Below are positions 15,032 to 25,089 of a stretch of DNA of 64,000 nt, one piece after another. Positions within the stretch are counted from its first letter, which is position 1; each line of letters begins with the position of its first letter. The notes below the pieces were generated by a model, which searched no databases, was not told where the DNA came from, and worked only from the letters and a program-made list of their open reading frames with translations. Position numbers and translations under genes: made by a program. The stretch comes from an uncultured Erythrobacter sp. (GTDB lineage Bacteria > Pseudomonadota > Alphaproteobacteria > Sphingomonadales > Sphingomonadaceae): contig CANKYK010000002.1 in assembly GCA_947488155.1 (NCBI GenBank), forward strand, positions 812,001 through 876,000, in the 5' to 3' direction.

Positions 15032-15403
15032 ATGCCTACGATTAACCAGCTGGTCCGCAAGGGCCGCGTTCCGCAGAAGGCCAAGTCCAAGGTCCCTGCG
15101 ATGGAAGCAAACCCGCAGAAGCGCGGCGTTTGCACACGCGTTTATACAACGACGCCAAAGAAGCCGAACTCCGCTCTGCGTAAGGTTGCCAAGGTGCGCC
15201 TGACGAACCAGCGCGAAGTCATCTCCTACATTCCGGGCGAAGGCCACAACCTCCAGGAACACAGCGTTGTGCTGATCCGTGGCGGCCGTGTGCGCGATCT
15301 TCCCGGTGTGCGTTACCACGTCCTGCGCGGCGTGCTCGACACACAAGGGGTCAAGGACCGCAAGCAGAGCCGTTCGAAGTACGGCGCGAAGCGTCCGAAG
15401 TAA
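15032..15403 (+). CDS. rpsL: 30S ribosomal protein S12
   Basis: S12 lies at the decoding centre of the small subunit and controls accuracy. The 123 residues align along their whole length with other S12 proteins, including [13 protein letters not shown] (Lys43/Lys44) and [12 protein letters not shown]. Position 88, lysine in most bacteria, is arginine here (GGRVRDLPG, codon at 15293-15295). A lysine-to-arginine change at this site is a known cause of streptomycin resistance, and sphingomonads are known for natural resistance of this kind. First gene of the str operon; a 170-base spacer with a palindromic repeat separates it from rpsG. Confidence 0.98.
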   Translation: MPTINQLVRKGRVPQKAKSKVPAMEANPQKRGVCTRVYTTTPKKPNSALRKVAKVRLTNQREVISYIPGEGHNLQEHSVVLIRGGRVRDLPGVRYHVLRGVLDTQGVKDRKQSRSKYGAKRPK

Positions 15404-15424
15404 TCACGGCGATGTTGGCATGTG

Positions 15425-15536
15425 CCGTCATCCCGAACTTGTTTCGGGATAACCGGCTCCGCCAGCGCAAAGCCTAAAGGAATGTAAGCCCTCGTATGAC
15501 CTGAAGGGTTATCCTGAAACGAGTTCAGGATGACGG
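15425..15536. repeat. 112-bp palindromic repeat inserted between rpsL and rpsG
   Basis: Ends CCGTCATCCCGAA and TTCAGGATGACGG are inverted copies; each half is itself a hairpin (CCCGAA/TTCGGG and ATCCTGAA/TTCAGGAT). It belongs to the same family as the half-site at 14718. It sits inside a conserved operon, so it is transcribed and may affect stability or termination of the rpsL-rpsG message. Confidence 0.82.
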
Positions 15537-15573
15537 ATCGGGGAAGGGGGCTTCGAGATAAGGAAGAAGTGCA

Positions 15574-16044
15574 ATGTCACGTCGTCGTAGGCCCGAAAAG
15601 CGGGTTATCTTGCCGGATCCCAAGTTTGGTGATCAGGTTCTGTCGAAGTTCATGAACAACCTGATGCTGGACGGTAAGAAGTCCACCGCAGAAGGTATTG
15701 TTTATTCAGCGCTTGATACGGTTGAGGCGAAGGCCAAGACCGATCCGCTTCAGGTTTTCCATGATGCGATCAACAACATCAAGCCGCAGGTCGAAGTGCG
15801 CAGCCGCCGTGTTGGTGGTGCGACGTACCAGGTTCCTGTCGAAGTGCGTCCAGAGCGCGCTCAGGCATTGGCGCTGCGTTGGATGATCTCGGCTGCTCGC
15901 GGTCGTCCGGAAACCACCATGAGTGCGCGCCTTTCCGGCGAGCTGATGGATGCGGCCAACAACCGCGGCAATGCGGTGAAGAAGCGTGAAGATACGCACC
16001 GGATGGCTGATGCCAACCGCGCGTTCTCGCACTACCGCTGGTAA
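15574..16044 (+). CDS. rpsG: 30S ribosomal protein S7
   Basis: S7 starts assembly of the 30S head by binding the 3' domain of 16S rRNA and contacts the E-site tRNA. At 156 residues the length is standard, with [10 protein letters not shown] at the basic N-terminus, [16 protein letters not shown], and [20 protein letters not shown] as the RNA-contacting hairpin region. AAGGAAG precedes the start. In other bacteria S7 represses its own operon by binding the rpsL-rpsG spacer; here that spacer is enlarged by a palindromic repeat, which may alter this control. Confidence 0.98.
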   Translation: MSRRRRPEKRVILPDPKFGDQVLSKFMNNLMLDGKKSTAEGIVYSALDTVEAKAKTDPLQVFHDAINNIKPQVEVRSRRVGGATYQVPVEVRPERAQALALRWMISAARGRPETTMSARLSGELMDAANNRGNAVKKREDTHRMADANRAFSHYRW

Positions 16045-16087
16045 CATGGGCGGCGGTAGGACTTACCGCTGTCATAAACGTCACTAT

Positions 16088-16113
16088 ATGGGGGTGACAT
16101 TGGTTCACCCCCA
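16088..16113 (+). promoter_or_regulatory. Hairpin upstream of fusA
   Basis: GGGGGTGA (16090-16097) pairs with TCACCCCC (16105-16112) around a short loop in the 92-base rpsG-fusA gap. It ends well before the ribosome site GAGGAA and lacks a U-tract; a transcript-stability or translational element is possible. Confidence 0.5.
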
Positions 16114-16136
16114 CAAACCTATCCGAGGAATTTGAT

Positions 16137-18266
16137 ATGGCCCGCGAGTATCCGCTGGAGCGCTATCGCAATATCGGCATCATGGCTCACATCGATGCTG
16201 GTAAGACGACTACGACCGAACGCATCCTGTATTACACCGGAAAGTCCTACAAGATTGGCGAAGTGCATGATGGCGCTGCGACCATGGACTGGATGGAGCA
16301 AGAACAAGAGCGCGGCATCACGATTACGTCCGCTGCGACGACCTGTTTCTGGAACCCGGAAGATCCGACAATGGATCCAATGGGCGACCCGAAAGAGCTG
16401 CGTAAGACACCTGAGCATCGGATCAATATCATTGATACGCCGGGCCACGTGGACTTCACGATTGAAGTTGAACGTTCGCTGCGCGTGCTTGATGGCGCGG
16501 TCGCATGCTTCGACGGCGTGGCTGGGGTGGAGCCTCAGTCGGAAACCGTATGGCGCCAGGCCGACAAGTACAAAGTTCCCCGGATGTGCTTCATTAATAA
16601 ATTGGACCGCACCGGTGCCGACTTTAAGTACTGCGTGAACTCGATCATTGAGCGTCTCGGTGCGACACCGGCTGTGCTGTATCTGCCAATCGGTATTGAA
16701 GCCGATTTGACGGGTTTGGTCGACCTGGTGAACCAGCGTTCGATCACTTGGAAGAATGAAGATCTCGGTGCGGAATACGTCTATGATGATATTCCCGCGG
16801 ACATGGCCGACGAAGCGGCTGAATACCGTGAGAAGCTGATCGAGCTTGCCGTTGAGCAAGACGATGACGTGATGGAAGCGTACCTTGAAGGCACCGAGCC
16901 TGATGCGGTTACGCTGAAGAAGCTGATCCGTAAGGGGACGCTCAACCAGAGCTTCGTTCCTGTGCTTTGCGGCTCCGCGTTTAAGAACAAGGGCGTTCAG
17001 CCTCTGCTCGACGCTGTCGTCGACTACATGCCGAGCCCGCTCGACGTGGAAGCGATTAAGGGTGTTAAGCCTGATAGTGACGAAGAAGATTCGCGCGCAT
17101 CCGACGATGCCGTGCCGTTCGCGGCGCTGGCATTTAAGGTCATGAACGATCCATTCGTTGGCTCGCTCACCTTTACCCGCATCTATTCCGGTGAACTTGC
17201 GAAGGGCACCGTCTTGAACTCTGTGAAGGGCAAGAAGGAAAAGATCGGCCGTATCCTCGAAATGCACTCCAATGATCGTAAGGACATCGAAGAAGCATTC
17301 GCGGGCGATATTGTCGCATTGGCCGGCATGAAGGCGACCACCACTGGTGATACGCTTTGCGATCCAGCCCACCCGATCATTCTGGAGCGGATGGAATTCC
17401 CGGATCCGGTTATCGAATTGTCTGTGGAGCCGAAGACCAAGGCTGACCAAGAGAAGATGGGTGTTGCGCTCAATCGCTTGGCTGCCGAGGATCCTAGCTT
17501 CCGCGTTACGACTGACCACGAAAGCGGTCAGACGATCATCAAGGGCATGGGCGAGCTTCACCTCGACATTCTCGTTGACCGTATGAAGCGTGAGTTCAAG
17601 GTCGAAGCGAATGTTGGTGCGCCGCAGGTGGCTTACCGTGAATCGCTGGGCCGCGAAATCGCTGTTGATTACACCCACAAGAAGCAATCGGGTGGTACCG
17701 GGCAGTTTGCCCGCGCCAAGGCGACCTTCACTCCGGGTGAGCGCGGTCAAGGCATCGTGTTCGAGGACAGCATCAAAGGCGGTAATATTCCTAAGGAATA
17801 CATCCCATCGCTTGAGAAGGGCATCCGTGAGCAAGCCGACAGTGGTTATCTAATTGGCTTCCCGATCATCGATTTCACCATCCACCTCACAGATGGTGCG
17901 TTCCACGATGTCGACTCGTCCACCGTGGCGTTTGAAATCTGCGGCAAGGGCGCAATGCGCGAAGCAGCAGAGCGTGGTGGCATCAAACTGCTTGAGCCAG
18001 TTATGAAGGTTGAAGTGGTGACTCCGGAAGATTATCTGGGTGACGTTATCGGTGATCTCAACAGCCGCCGCGGTCAGATCCAAGGCACAGATAGCCGGGG
18101 CAATGCCCAAGCTGTCGAAGCAATGGTTCCGCTCGCAAACATGTTCGGTTACGTGAACGAGCTTCGCTCATTCAGCCAGGGCCGCGCGCAATACTCCATG
18201 CAGTTCAGTCACTATGACGAAGTGCCGGCAAGTGTTGCACAGGAAGTCAAAGAGAAGCTTGCTTAA
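16137..18266 (+). CDS. fusA: Elongation factor G
   Basis: EF-G is the GTPase that drives translocation and, with RRF, ribosome recycling. The 709-residue length is normal. GTP-binding motifs are all present: AHIDAGKT (17-24), DTPGHVDF near residue 100 and NKLD near residue 155, followed by domains II-V. GAATTTGAT precedes the start after GAGG. It is third in the str operon, behind rpsG and ahead of tuf. A 571-codon open frame on the opposite strand inside this gene is a by-product of codon usage, not a gene. Confidence 0.98.
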   Translation: MAREYPLERYRNIGIMAHIDAGKTTTTERILYYTGKSYKIGEVHDGAATMDWMEQEQERGITITSAATTCFWNPEDPTMDPMGDPKELRKTPEHRINIIDTPGHVDFTIEVERSLRVLDGAVACFDGVAGVEPQSETVWRQADKYKVPRMCFINKLDRTGADFKYCVNSIIERLGATPAVLYLPIGIEADLTGLVDLVNQRSITWKNEDLGAEYVYDDIPADMADEAAEYREKLIELAVEQDDDVMEAYLEGTEPDAVTLKKLIRKGTLNQSFVPVLCGSAFKNKGVQPLLDAVVDYMPSPLDVEAIKGVKPDSDEEDSRASDDAVPFAALAFKVMNDPFVGSLTFTRIYSGELAKGTVLNSVKGKKEKIGRILEMHSNDRKDIEEAFAGDIVALAGMKATTTGDTLCDPAHPIILERMEFPDPVIELSVEPKTKADQEKMGVALNRLAAEDPSFRVTTDHESGQTIIKGMGELHLDILVDRMKREFKVEANVGAPQVAYRESLGREIAVDYTHKKQSGGTGQFARAKATFTPGERGQGIVFEDSIKGGNIPKEYIPSLEKGIREQADSGYLIGFPIIDFTIHLTDGAFHDVDSSTVAFEICGKGAMREAAERGGIKLLEPVMKVEVVTPEDYLGDVIGDLNSRRGQIQGTDSRGNAQAVEAMVPLANMFGYVNELRSFSQGRAQYSMQFSHYDEVPASVAQEVKEKLA

Positions 18267-18285
18267 GCTGATCGCAGGGTCTAGG

Positions 18286-18316
18286 GGCTGCGCCTGATTC
18301 AGCGGGCGCGCCTTTT
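18286..18316 (+). terminator. Weak terminator-like hairpin between fusA and tuf
   Basis: GGC(T)GCGCC pairs with GGCGCGCC with a single bulged T, then TTTT follows. It may allow only partial read-through, so that tuf depends in part on another promoter. Confidence 0.4.
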
Positions 18317-18357
18317 CCCCGTAGGAATTCATTTTAGATAGAAGGTTAAGACGAGAC

Positions 18358-19548
18358 ATGGCGAAGGAAAAATTCGAGCGGAACAAGCCGCACTGCAACA
18401 TCGGCACCATTGGTCACGTTGACCATGGTAAAACCACCCTGACTGCTGCGATCACTAAAGTGATGGCTGAAGCTTCAGGCGGCGAAGCTGTTGACTTTGC
18501 AAACATCGATAAGGCTCCGGAAGAGCGCGAGCGCGGGATCACGATCTCTACCGCTCACGTCGAATACGAAACCGATGCGCGTCACTACGCACACGTCGAC
18601 TGCCCAGGCCACGCTGACTATGTTAAGAACATGATCACTGGTGCGGCGCAAATGGACGGCGCGATCCTGGTTGTGAACGCAGCCGACGGCCCAATGCCAC
18701 AAACTCGCGAGCACATCTTGCTTGCGCGCCAGGTTGGTGTTCCGGCTCTGGTTGTTTATATGAACAAGGTTGACCAGGTCGACGATGAGGAAATCCTCGA
18801 ACTCGTTGAAATGGAAGTTCGTGAGCTGCTCAGCGAGTATGGCTTTGACGGTGACAACATCGCGATCACTAAGGGTTCTGCTCTTGCTGCTCTCGAAGGT
18901 CGTGATGATGAAATCGGTTCTGAGTCGATCAAGGCTCTGATGGCGTCTGTTGACGAGCACATCCCACAGCCAGACCGTCCAGTGGATCAGGACTTCCTGA
19001 TGCCAATCGAGGACGTGTTCTCGATCTCTGGTCGCGGTACTGTTGTGACCGGTCGTGTTGAAACCGGTAAGGTCAATGTCGGTGACGAAGTTGAAATCGT
19101 CGGCATCAAGGACACTTCCAAGACAACCGTGACCGGCGTTGAAATGTTCCGCAAGCTGCTCGACTCGGGTGAAGCTGGCGATAACATTGGCGCACTGATC
19201 CGCGGCGTTGGCCGTGAAGAAGTTGAGCGTGGTCAGGTTCTTTGTAAGCCTGGTTCGGTTAGCCCGCACACTGAATTCGAAGCGAACGTTTACGTTCTTT
19301 CGAAGGACGAGGGTGGCCGTCACACGCCATTCTTCGCGAACTATCGTCCACAGTTCTACTTCCGCACCACCGACGTGACCGGCGAAGTGATCCTTCCAGA
19401 GGGCACCGAGATGGTAATGCCGGGTGATGACGTGACGATCAACGTTAAGCTGATCGCTCCAATCGCTATGGACCAAGGTCTCCGCTTCGCGATCCGCGAA
19501 GGCGGCCGTACCGTTGGTTCGGGCGTGGTTGCTAAGATCACCAAGTAA
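18358..19548 (+). CDS. tuf: Elongation factor Tu
   Basis: EF-Tu carries aminoacyl-tRNA to the ribosome as a GTP complex. The 396 residues show GHVDHGKT (19-26), [12 protein letters not shown] and [10 protein letters not shown], the domain II signature. Codons are strongly optimised, as expected of a highly expressed gene. The start is preceded by AGAAGG. It closes the str operon and is followed by a good intrinsic terminator at 19587. Only one copy lies in this window. Confidence 0.99.
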   Translation: MAKEKFERNKPHCNIGTIGHVDHGKTTLTAAITKVMAEASGGEAVDFANIDKAPEERERGITISTAHVEYETDARHYAHVDCPGHADYVKNMITGAAQMDGAILVVNAADGPMPQTREHILLARQVGVPALVVYMNKVDQVDDEEILELVEMEVRELLSEYGFDGDNIAITKGSALAALEGRDDEIGSESIKALMASVDEHIPQPDRPVDQDFLMPIEDVFSISGRGTVVTGRVETGKVNVGDEVEIVGIKDTSKTTVTGVEMFRKLLDSGEAGDNIGALIRGVGREEVERGQVLCKPGSVSPHTEFEANVYVLSKDEGGRHTPFFANYRPQFYFRTTDVTGEVILPEGTEMVMPGDDVTINVKLIAPIAMDQGLRFAIREGGRTVGSGVVAKITK

Positions 19549-19586
19549 GCGTTTCGCGCCTCTTATGAGGTGCAGCGATAAAGAGT

Positions 19587-19621
19587 GGCCCGGTTCTCTC
19601 AGCTAGAGCCGGGCCCTTTTA
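19587..19621 (+). terminator. Intrinsic terminator after tuf
   Basis: GGCCCGG pairs with CCGGGCC, extended by TCT/AGA, and is followed by CTTTTATG. It ends the str operon. Confidence 0.85.
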
Positions 19622-19698
19622 TGTGAGGTGAGTTGCACGTTAGGCACGCTCAAATGCATGCTTTTGGAAGGCGGTTTTTTATGACCGCAATTCAGGGG

Positions 19699-19727
19699 TT
19701 GCCACAGGGCGGGTCTCTCCTTATACG
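19699..19727 (+). promoter_or_regulatory. Likely promoter of the S10 operon
   Basis: TTGCCA at 19699-19704 and TATACG at 19722-19727 are 17 bases apart and followed by a GC-rich discriminator (CGCC). The site lies between the tuf terminator and rpsJ, the right place for an S10 promoter. Confidence 0.6.
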
Positions 19728-19771
19728 CGCCTCCACAGGCCGAGGATTCGTTCGCGGCAGCGCAATTTTAT

Positions 19772-19825
19772 AAGGCCGCCCGTTCCGGGAAACCGGAGAT
19801 AAGAGGGGCGGGCCTTTTCTTTTTT
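19772..19825 (+). terminator. Terminator-like attenuator in the S10 leader
   Basis: AAGGCC-GCCC pairs with GGGC-GGGCCTT (one bulged G) around an inner CCGG/CCGG stem and is followed by TTTTCTTTTTT. It lies about 45 bases after the proposed S10 promoter and 46 before rpsJ, so it can act only on the rpsJ transcript. A second small hairpin, AGAGG/CCTCT, follows it. Confidence 0.75.
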
Positions 19826-19870
19826 GAGAGGCGTAAAAACCTCTTTGGCTCTTTCGCATTGGTACAGGTA

Positions 19871-20182
19871 ATGGAAGCTCAGAATATCCGTATTCGCCTT
19901 AAGGCGTTCGACCACCGCGTTCTTGACCAGGCAACTGGTGAGATTGCAGAGACAGCACGTCGTACGGGTGCTCTTATTCGTGGCCCCATTCCTATGCCAA
20001 CGCGCATCGAGAAGTTCACCGTGAACCGCGGCCCGCACATCGACAAAAAGTCACGCGAGCAGTTCGAGGTGCGCACCTTCAAGCGGTTGCTCGATATCGT
20101 GCAGCCTAACGCTCAGACCGTCGACGCTTTGATGAAGCTCGACCTGGCTGCTGGTGTGAATGTTGAGATTAAGCTCGCTTAA
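19871..20182 (+). CDS. rpsJ: 30S ribosomal protein S10
   Basis: S10 belongs to the 30S head and also serves NusB in antitermination. The 103-residue protein begins [19 protein letters not shown] and carries [19 protein letters not shown], the universal loop. The frame opens earlier with a TTG at 19859, but the ATG at 19871 matches the conserved N-terminus and was chosen. First gene of the S10 operon, with a terminator-like leader upstream. A spacer of 320 bases, unusually long, separates it from rplC. Confidence 0.98.
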   Translation: MEAQNIRIRLKAFDHRVLDQATGEIAETARRTGALIRGPIPMPTRIEKFTVNRGPHIDKKSREQFEVRTFKRLLDIVQPNAQTVDALMKLDLAAGVNVEIKLA

Positions 20183-20502
20183 TCTACCGCCCTGCGTTAG
20201 TGGGGCGAGGTCTTCGGTACGGACCATCATAAACTGACCGAGAGTTTCGGGGCACTTATGACCCCGCTAGCATTCTCCCGAAACGGAAAATGCCAGCAAG
20301 ACATAGGGATACCGCCGGTATTGTCTTTGGACTACGCCGGGTCTGCGTCCCCCGTCTCGCTCAACCGGCCATGTGGCTGCGCGAGCATTCAGCCCGGACG
20401 GGGCGATGCATAAAATCTGGGTTGAATGGATCTGTCTGTTTTGGGCGGGTTCGCAAGCACTTTGGGATGGGCCCTGAGTGCCTCTGTTTAGGAGTTTTGA
20501 CG
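20183..20502 (+). other. Structured 320-base spacer between rpsJ and rplC
   Basis: No convincing gene is present. The stretch is rich in inverted repeats: GTTTCGGG with CCCGAAAC, an inner GGGG/CCCC hairpin around CACTTATGA, and GCATT with AATGC, all between about 20240 and 20295. S10 and L3 genes usually lie within a few dozen bases of each other. The plus frame opened at 20290 runs into rplC, but its 71 residues do not look like L3. Confidence 0.65.
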
Positions 20503-21282
20503 ATGCGCACTGGCGTGATCGCAAAGAAAGTCGGGATGACCCGCCTGTTCCAGGACGATGGACGTCACGTTCCCGTGACTGTTCTCGCACTGGAAGATTG
20601 TCAGGTTGTCTCGCACCGCACCGCAGAGCGTGATGGCTATTTCGCTGTCCAGCTCGGCGCAGGTACTGCGAAACAAAAGAATGTAGCCAAGCCACAGCGT
20701 GAGCATTTCGCGAAAGCGGAAGTCGCGCTGAAGAAGCAGGTTGCTGAATTCCGGGTCGAAAGCGAAGAGGGCCTTGTCCCTGTTGGCGCTACTATCAGCG
20801 CTGATCACTTCCTGGCTGGCCAAAAGGTCGACATCACCGGTCACACTCAGGGTAAAGGCTTTGCTGGCGCCATGAAGCGTTGGGGTTTTGGCGGTTTGCG
20901 CGCCACCCACGGTGTTTCGATCTCTCACCGTTCGCACGGTTCGACGGGTAACCGTCAGGATCCGGGCCGCGTGTTTAAGGGTAAGAAGATGGCTGGTCAC
21001 ATGGGTGACCGTCAGCGTACCCAGCAAAACCTCGAGGTTGTCCGCACGGACGCTGAGCGTGGTTTGCTCTTCATCAAGGGTTCGGTCCCTGGTTCGAAGA
21101 ATGGCTGGTTGCTGATTCGCGACGCTGTGAAGCTTGCAATGCCTGACGATCTTCCGTTCCCAGGCGCTGTTGTTGAAACCGCTGCACCAGCTGCTGAAGC
21201 AGCTGCGCCGGTTGAAGCTGCTGCTGACACCCCTGCTGCTGAGGCCGAAGCGCCTGCAGCCGATGAAAACAAGGAGGGCTGA
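20503..21282 (+). CDS. rplC: 50S ribosomal protein L3 with acidic Ala/Pro tail
   Basis: L3 is one of the first proteins in 50S assembly and its long loop reaches the peptidyl transferase centre. [16 protein letters not shown] opens the protein; [23 protein letters not shown] holds the glutamine methylated by PrmB in other bacteria. The core is about 224 residues; residues 225-259 form an extra tail of Ala, Pro and Glu repeats. The ATG at 20503 is preceded by TTAGGAG, and upstream in-frame sequence is not L3-like, so the longer frame was rejected. Confidence 0.97.
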   Translation: MRTGVIAKKVGMTRLFQDDGRHVPVTVLALEDCQVVSHRTAERDGYFAVQLGAGTAKQKNVAKPQREHFAKAEVALKKQVAEFRVESEEGLVPVGATISADHFLAGQKVDITGHTQGKGFAGAMKRWGFGGLRATHGVSISHRSHGSTGNRQDPGRVFKGKKMAGHMGDRQRTQQNLEVVRTDAERGLLFIKGSVPGSKNGWLLIRDAVKLAMPDDLPFPGAVVETAAPAAEAAAPVEAAADTPAAEAEAPAADENKEG

Positions 21283-21286
21283 GACC

Positions 21287-21910
21287 ATGAAAGTCAAAGT
21301 CCAGAAAATCGACGGGAAGGCTTCGGGCGACATCACTCTCAATGATGATGTGTTCGGTGTAACTCCGCGAGCCGACATTCTGCACCGGGTTGTGACCTGG
21401 CAGCTGGAAAATCGCCGTGCGACTGCTCGTCCAACGCGTGAGCGTTCGGATGTGGCTCGCACTGGTAAGAAGTTCGGCGCGCAAAAGGGGTCAGGCGGCG
21501 CTCGTCACGGTGCTCGTTCTGCTCCGATCTTCATCGGTGGTGGTAAAGCGCACGGTGCACGTAAGCGTGACTTCAACCAGTCGCTGAACAAGAAAATTCG
21601 CGCACTCGGCCTTAAGATGGCTCTTTCCAGCAAGGCGAAGGACGGCTTGGTCGTTCTCGACAGCCTTGCGATGAAAGAAGCCAAGACGAAGGTGCTCAAA
21701 GGGCATCTCGAAAAGGCTGGTTGGGCTGGCAAAGTGCTGGTCATTGACGGCGACAGCATTGACGACGGCTTCAAGAAGGCCGCTGGCAACCTGCCAGGTG
21801 TCAATGTGATGCCGGCAGCTGGCGCGAATGTTTATGACATTTTGAACCACGACACGCTGGTCCTCACCAAGGATGCGGTCGAAAAGTTGGAGGCGCGCTT
21901 CAATGGCTAA
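21287..21910 (+). CDS. rplD: 50S ribosomal protein L4
   Basis: L4 binds 23S rRNA domain I and lines the exit tunnel; in gammaproteobacteria it also represses the S10 operon. The 207 residues include the tunnel loop [20 protein letters not shown] basic stretch and [13 protein letters not shown]. The start at 21287 follows AAGGAGG, located in the last codons of rplC, four bases after its stop. The frame runs further upstream inside rplC but that part is not L4. It overlaps rplW by eight bases. Confidence 0.97.
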   Translation: MKVKVQKIDGKASGDITLNDDVFGVTPRADILHRVVTWQLENRRATARPTRERSDVARTGKKFGAQKGSGGARHGARSAPIFIGGGKAHGARKRDFNQSLNKKIRALGLKMALSSKAKDGLVVLDSLAMKEAKTKVLKGHLEKAGWAGKVLVIDGDSIDDGFKKAAGNLPGVNVMPAAGANVYDILNHDTLVLTKDAVEKLEARFNG

Positions 21911-22211
21911 AAAGCAAGAAGTTGATGCCCGTCACTATGACGTGATCTTGGCCCCGCACATCACCGAGAAGTCTACGCTTCTTTCGGAGAACAACGCGGT
22001 GGTTTTCAAGGTGGCACTTGATGCGACCAAACCGCAGATTAAAGAAGCGGTTGAAGCGATCTACGACAAAAAGGTCACTTCGGTTAACACCATCGTGACC
22101 AAGGGCAAGACCAAGCGCTGGAAGGGTAAACCTTACAAGCGCATCGACGTGAAAAAAGCGATCGTTACCCTCGTTGAGGGTGAAATGATCGATATCACTA
22201 GCGGTATCTGA
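21903..22211 (+). CDS. rplW: 50S ribosomal protein L23
   Basis: L23 sits at the tunnel exit and docks trigger factor and SRP. The 102-residue protein has [16 protein letters not shown] near the N-terminus and [18 protein letters not shown], the rRNA-binding loop. Its ATG at 21903 overlaps the rplD stop by eight bases (ATGGCTAA), so translation is coupled; the longer frame from 21873 lies within rplD and was rejected. Confidence 0.97.
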   Translation: MAKKQEVDARHYDVILAPHITEKSTLLSENNAVVFKVALDATKPQIKEAVEAIYDKKVTSVNTIVTKGKTKRWKGKPYKRIDVKKAIVTLVEGEMIDITSGI

Positions 22212-22219
22212 GGCGGATC

Positions 22220-23056
22220 ATGGCACTCAAGAATTATAAACCGACGAGCCCCGCACGCCGCGGCCTCATCCTCGTCGACAAGACCAGCCTCTGGAAGGGC
22301 AAGCCGGTCAAGTCGCTCACGGAAGGCAAGCGTAAGTCCGGTGGCCGGAACAACAAAGGTCATGTCACTTCGCGTGGCATCGGCGGCGGTCACAAGCAAA
22401 AGTACCGCTTCATCGATTTCAAACGTCGGAAGTGGGATGTTCCTGCGACCGTTGAGCGGATCGAATATGACCCGAACCGTACGGCTTTCATCGCGCTTCT
22501 GAAATATGAAGATGGCGAGCAAGCTTACATCCTCTGCCCTCAGCGTCTTGATGTTGGTGCAACGGTTGTGGCTGGCGAGAAGACCGATACGAAGCCTGGC
22601 AACGCCATGCTTCTGGGTCAGATGCCGGTTGGTACGATCTGCCACAATGTTGAGATGAAGCCGGGCAAGGGTGGTCAAATCGCTCGCTCTGCTGGTGCTT
22701 ATGTCCAACTGGTCGGTCGTGACCGCGGCATGGTGATCGCGCGCCTCAACTCTGGTGAGCAGCGTTACCTGCGGGCCGATTGCATGGGTACAGTTGGTGC
22801 GGTGTCGAACCCCGACAACCAAAACCAAAACCTGGGCAAGGCTGGTCGCCGCCGCTGGATGGGCATCAAGCCGCTGACGCGCGGTGTCGCTAAGAACCCT
22901 GTCGATCACCCTCACGGCGGTGGTGAAGGCCGGACGTCTGGTGGCCGTCACCCGGTTACCCCATGGGGTAAGCCGACCAAGGGTGCCCGCACTCGTAAAA
23001 ACAAGCAGACGGATAAGATGATTATCCGTTCGCGCCACGCCAAGAAGAAGAGGTAA
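22220..23056 (+). CDS. rplB: 50S ribosomal protein L2
   Basis: L2 joins the subunits and supports peptidyl transfer. The 278 residues are normal in length, with [19 protein letters not shown] near residue 48 and the C-terminal [19 protein letters not shown], which holds the conserved histidine near the peptidyl transferase centre. Nine bases separate it from rplW (stop to start), with AGGCGGA as ribosome site. The 407-codon open frame on the opposite strand is not a gene. Confidence 0.98.
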   Translation: MALKNYKPTSPARRGLILVDKTSLWKGKPVKSLTEGKRKSGGRNNKGHVTSRGIGGGHKQKYRFIDFKRRKWDVPATVERIEYDPNRTAFIALLKYEDGEQAYILCPQRLDVGATVVAGEKTDTKPGNAMLLGQMPVGTICHNVEMKPGKGGQIARSAGAYVQLVGRDRGMVIARLNSGEQRYLRADCMGTVGAVSNPDNQNQNLGKAGRRRWMGIKPLTRGVAKNPVDHPHGGGEGRTSGGRHPVTPWGKPTKGARTRKNKQTDKMIIRSRHAKKKR

Positions 23057-23062
23057 GACACG

Positions 23063-23338
23063 ATGGCACGTTCCGTCTGGAAAGGTCCTTTCGTCGAGCT
23101 CAGCCTTCTGAAGAAGGCGGAGGACGCGCAAGAGGCAAACAATACGAAGCCGATCAAAACCTGGTCGCGTCGTTCTACGATTTTGCCGCAATTCGTTGGC
23201 CTGACGTTCAACGTCTACAATGGCCACAAGTTCATCCCGGTCTCGGTTTCCGAGGAAATGGTCGGGCACAAGCTTGGTGAATTTTCGCCTACGCGGACAT
23301 TCCCTGGCCACGCTGCCGACAAGAAGGGTAAACGCTAA
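23063..23338 (+). CDS. rpsS: 30S ribosomal protein S19
   Basis: S19 binds the 30S head near the A-site finger with S13. The 91-residue protein opens [19 protein letters not shown] and has [20 protein letters not shown] and [15 protein letters not shown], all diagnostic. The start is six bases after rplB, behind AAGAGG. Its stop overlaps the start of rplV by one base (TAATG), so the two are translationally coupled. Confidence 0.98.
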   Translation: MARSVWKGPFVELSLLKKAEDAQEANNTKPIKTWSRRSTILPQFVGLTFNVYNGHKFIPVSVSEEMVGHKLGEFSPTRTFPGHAADKKGKR

Positions 23339-23715
23339 TGGGCAAGGCAAAATCACCGCGCCGCGTTGGCGATAACGAGGCTCTGGCCGTCGGCACCTCC
23401 ATTCGTGGTTCCGCGCAAAAGCTGAACCTCGTGGCGCAGCAGATTCGCGGCAAGAAGGTTGAAGAGGCTCTCAACATCCTCACCTTCTCGAAGAAGGCAA
23501 TGGCCAAGGATGCGACGAAAGTTCTCGCATCGGCAATCGCTAACGCGGAAAACAACCACAATCTCGACGTCGACGCGCTCGTCGTTGCTGAGGCTTCGGT
23601 CGGTAAAGCGATTACCATGAAGCGGTTCCACACACGTGGCCGTGGTAAATCGACCCGCATCCTGAAGCCATTCAGCAAGCTGCGCATCGTAGTTCGCGAA
23701 GAGGAAGAGGCGTAA
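23338..23715 (+). CDS. rplV: 50S ribosomal protein L22
   Basis: L22 contacts all 23S domains and its hairpin lines the exit tunnel at the macrolide site. The 125-residue protein contains [23 protein letters not shown] and the tip hairpin [16 protein letters not shown] near the C-terminus. Start shares one base with the rpsS stop. Two bases separate its stop from rpsC. Nothing unusual was noticed. Confidence 0.98.
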   Translation: MGKAKSPRRVGDNEALAVGTSIRGSAQKLNLVAQQIRGKKVEEALNILTFSKKAMAKDATKVLASAIANAENNHNLDVDALVVAEASVGKAITMKRFHTRGRGKSTRILKPFSKLRIVVREEEEA

Positions 23716-23716
23716 G

Positions 23717-24412
23717 ATGGGTCAGAAGAGTAATCCGATCGGTCTGCGTCTGCAGATCAACCGTACTTGGGACAGCCGTTGGTACGCCGAAGGGCGTGAC
23801 TATGCCGGTCTGCTCAAAGAAGACATTGAGATCCGCAAGTTCATCATCAAGTCGCTGCCGCAAGCTGCGATTTCCAAGGTGGTGATCGAGCGTCCAGCAA
23901 AGCTTTGCCGCATTTCGATCTATGCTGCCCGTCCCGGTGTTATCATCGGTAAGAAGGGTGCGGACATCGAGAAGCTGCGCGCCAAGCTGGCGACGATGAC
24001 TTCGAGCGAAGTTAAGCTGAACATCGTCGAGATCCGCAAACCGGAAATCGACGCTAAGCTTGTTGCTCAAGGCGTAGCTGATCAGCTCATTCGCCGTGTG
24101 GCTTTCCGCCGTGCGATGAAGCGTGCGGTTCAGTCTGCTCTGCGTCTCGGCGCAGAAGGCATCAAGATCACATGTGGTGGCCGTTTGGGCGGTGCAGAGA
24201 TTGCGCGTGTTGAATGGTACCGTGAAGGCCGTGTGCCGCTGCACACACTGCGCGCCAACATCGATTATGCCGAAACCGAAGCGCTGACCGCTTACGGGAT
24301 CATCGGCATCAAGTGCTGGATCTTCAAAGGCGAGATCCTCGCTCATGATCCAACTGCGCAGGATCGCCTGATGATGGAAGCTCAGACTTCCGGCGTCCGG
24401 CCGGCTCGCTGA
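23717..24412 (+). CDS. rpsC: 30S ribosomal protein S3
   Basis: S3 helps form the mRNA entry pore and has helicase activity with S4 and S5. The 231-residue protein opens [20 protein letters not shown]; the KH domain shows [15 protein letters not shown], whose GxxG loop binds RNA, and the C-terminal domain has [20 protein letters not shown]. The basic tail beyond is short. It begins two bases after rplV and 14 bases precede rplP. Confidence 0.98.
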   Translation: MGQKSNPIGLRLQINRTWDSRWYAEGRDYAGLLKEDIEIRKFIIKSLPQAAISKVVIERPAKLCRISIYAARPGVIIGKKGADIEKLRAKLATMTSSEVKLNIVEIRKPEIDAKLVAQGVADQLIRRVAFRRAMKRAVQSALRLGAEGIKITCGGRLGGAEIARVEWYREGRVPLHTLRANIDYAETEALTAYGIIGIKCWIFKGEILAHDPTAQDRLMMEAQTSGVRPAR

Positions 24413-24426
24413 GGTAGGTAGAGACA

Positions 24427-24861
24427 ATGCTGCAACCGAAGAAAACCAAGTATCGCAAGGCCTTTAAGGGCAAGATCAAAGGCGACGCCAAAGGCGGCAC
24501 GACTTTGAACTTTGGCTCCTATGGTCTGAAGGCTCTCGAGCCTGAGCGGATCACCGCGCGTCAGATCGAAGCGGCTCGCCGTGCGATCACGCGTCACATG
24601 CGCCGTCAAGGTCGCCTCTGGATCCGTGTGTTCCCTGATGTGCCAGTGTCCAAGAAACCTGCCGAAGTTCGTCAGGGTAAGGGCAAGGGCTCCGTTGAAT
24701 TCTGGGCTGCTCGCGTAAAGCCGGGCCGTATCCTGTTCGAACTCGACGGTGTCCCAGGCAAGATCGCTGCTGAAGCGTTTGAGCGTGCGGCCATGAAGCT
24801 GCCAATCAAGACCAAGGTCGTTGCTCGTCTGGGCGACACCTCTCACCTGGGGGGCAAATGA
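24427..24861 (+). CDS. rplP: 50S ribosomal protein L16
   Basis: L16 organises the A-site of the 50S subunit. The 144 residues open [19 protein letters not shown] and include [20 protein letters not shown] and [20 protein letters not shown], where the arginine hydroxylated in some bacteria lies. Its stop overlaps the rpmC start (ATGA). Length and motifs are normal. Confidence 0.98.
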   Translation: MLQPKKTKYRKAFKGKIKGDAKGGTTLNFGSYGLKALEPERITARQIEAARRAITRHMRRQGRLWIRVFPDVPVSKKPAEVRQGKGKGSVEFWAARVKPGRILFELDGVPGKIAAEAFERAAMKLPIKTKVVARLGDTSHLGGK

Positions 24862-25079
24862 TGGCTAAAGGTAGTATCGCTGTCGAAGATCTTCGCACCA
24901 AGACCGACGATCAACTCTCCGCTGAGCTCACCGAGCTGAAGCGAGAGCAGTACAATCTGCGGTTCCAGGCTGCGACCAACCAGCTCGAAGCTCCAGCTCG
25001 GATCAAGCAAGTGCGCCGCACGATTGCTCAGATCAAGACGCTGCAGAACGAGCGCGCAGCAGCCGCTGCGAAGGCTTAA
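24858..25079 (+). CDS. rpmC: 50S ribosomal protein L29
   Basis: L29 is a two-helix protein at the tunnel exit beside L23. The 73-residue frame starts [20 protein letters not shown]; either of two adjacent ATGs (24858, 24861) may be used, and both are coupled to the rplP stop. The helical signature [18 protein letters not shown] is diagnostic. The rest is an alanine-rich second helix. rpsQ follows after 10 bases. Confidence 0.96.
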   Translation: MMAKGSIAVEDLRTKTDDQLSAELTELKREQYNLRFQAATNQLEAPARIKQVRRTIAQIKTLQNERAAAAAKA

Positions 25080-25089
25080 GGAGTAGACA

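Noticed and set aside
16119..17834. 571-codon open frame antisense to fusA
   Set aside because: It mirrors the codon usage of fusA, has no start signal or family resemblance, and lies wholly opposite a certain gene.
20290..20502. 71-residue N-terminal extension in frame with rplC
   Set aside because: The extra residues are unlike L3, no ribosome site precedes them, and the ATG at 20503 has a good one.
22133..23356. 407-codon open frame antisense to rplB and rpsS
   Set aside because: Opposite two certain ribosomal genes, with a histidine/threonine-rich sequence typical of a shadow frame.
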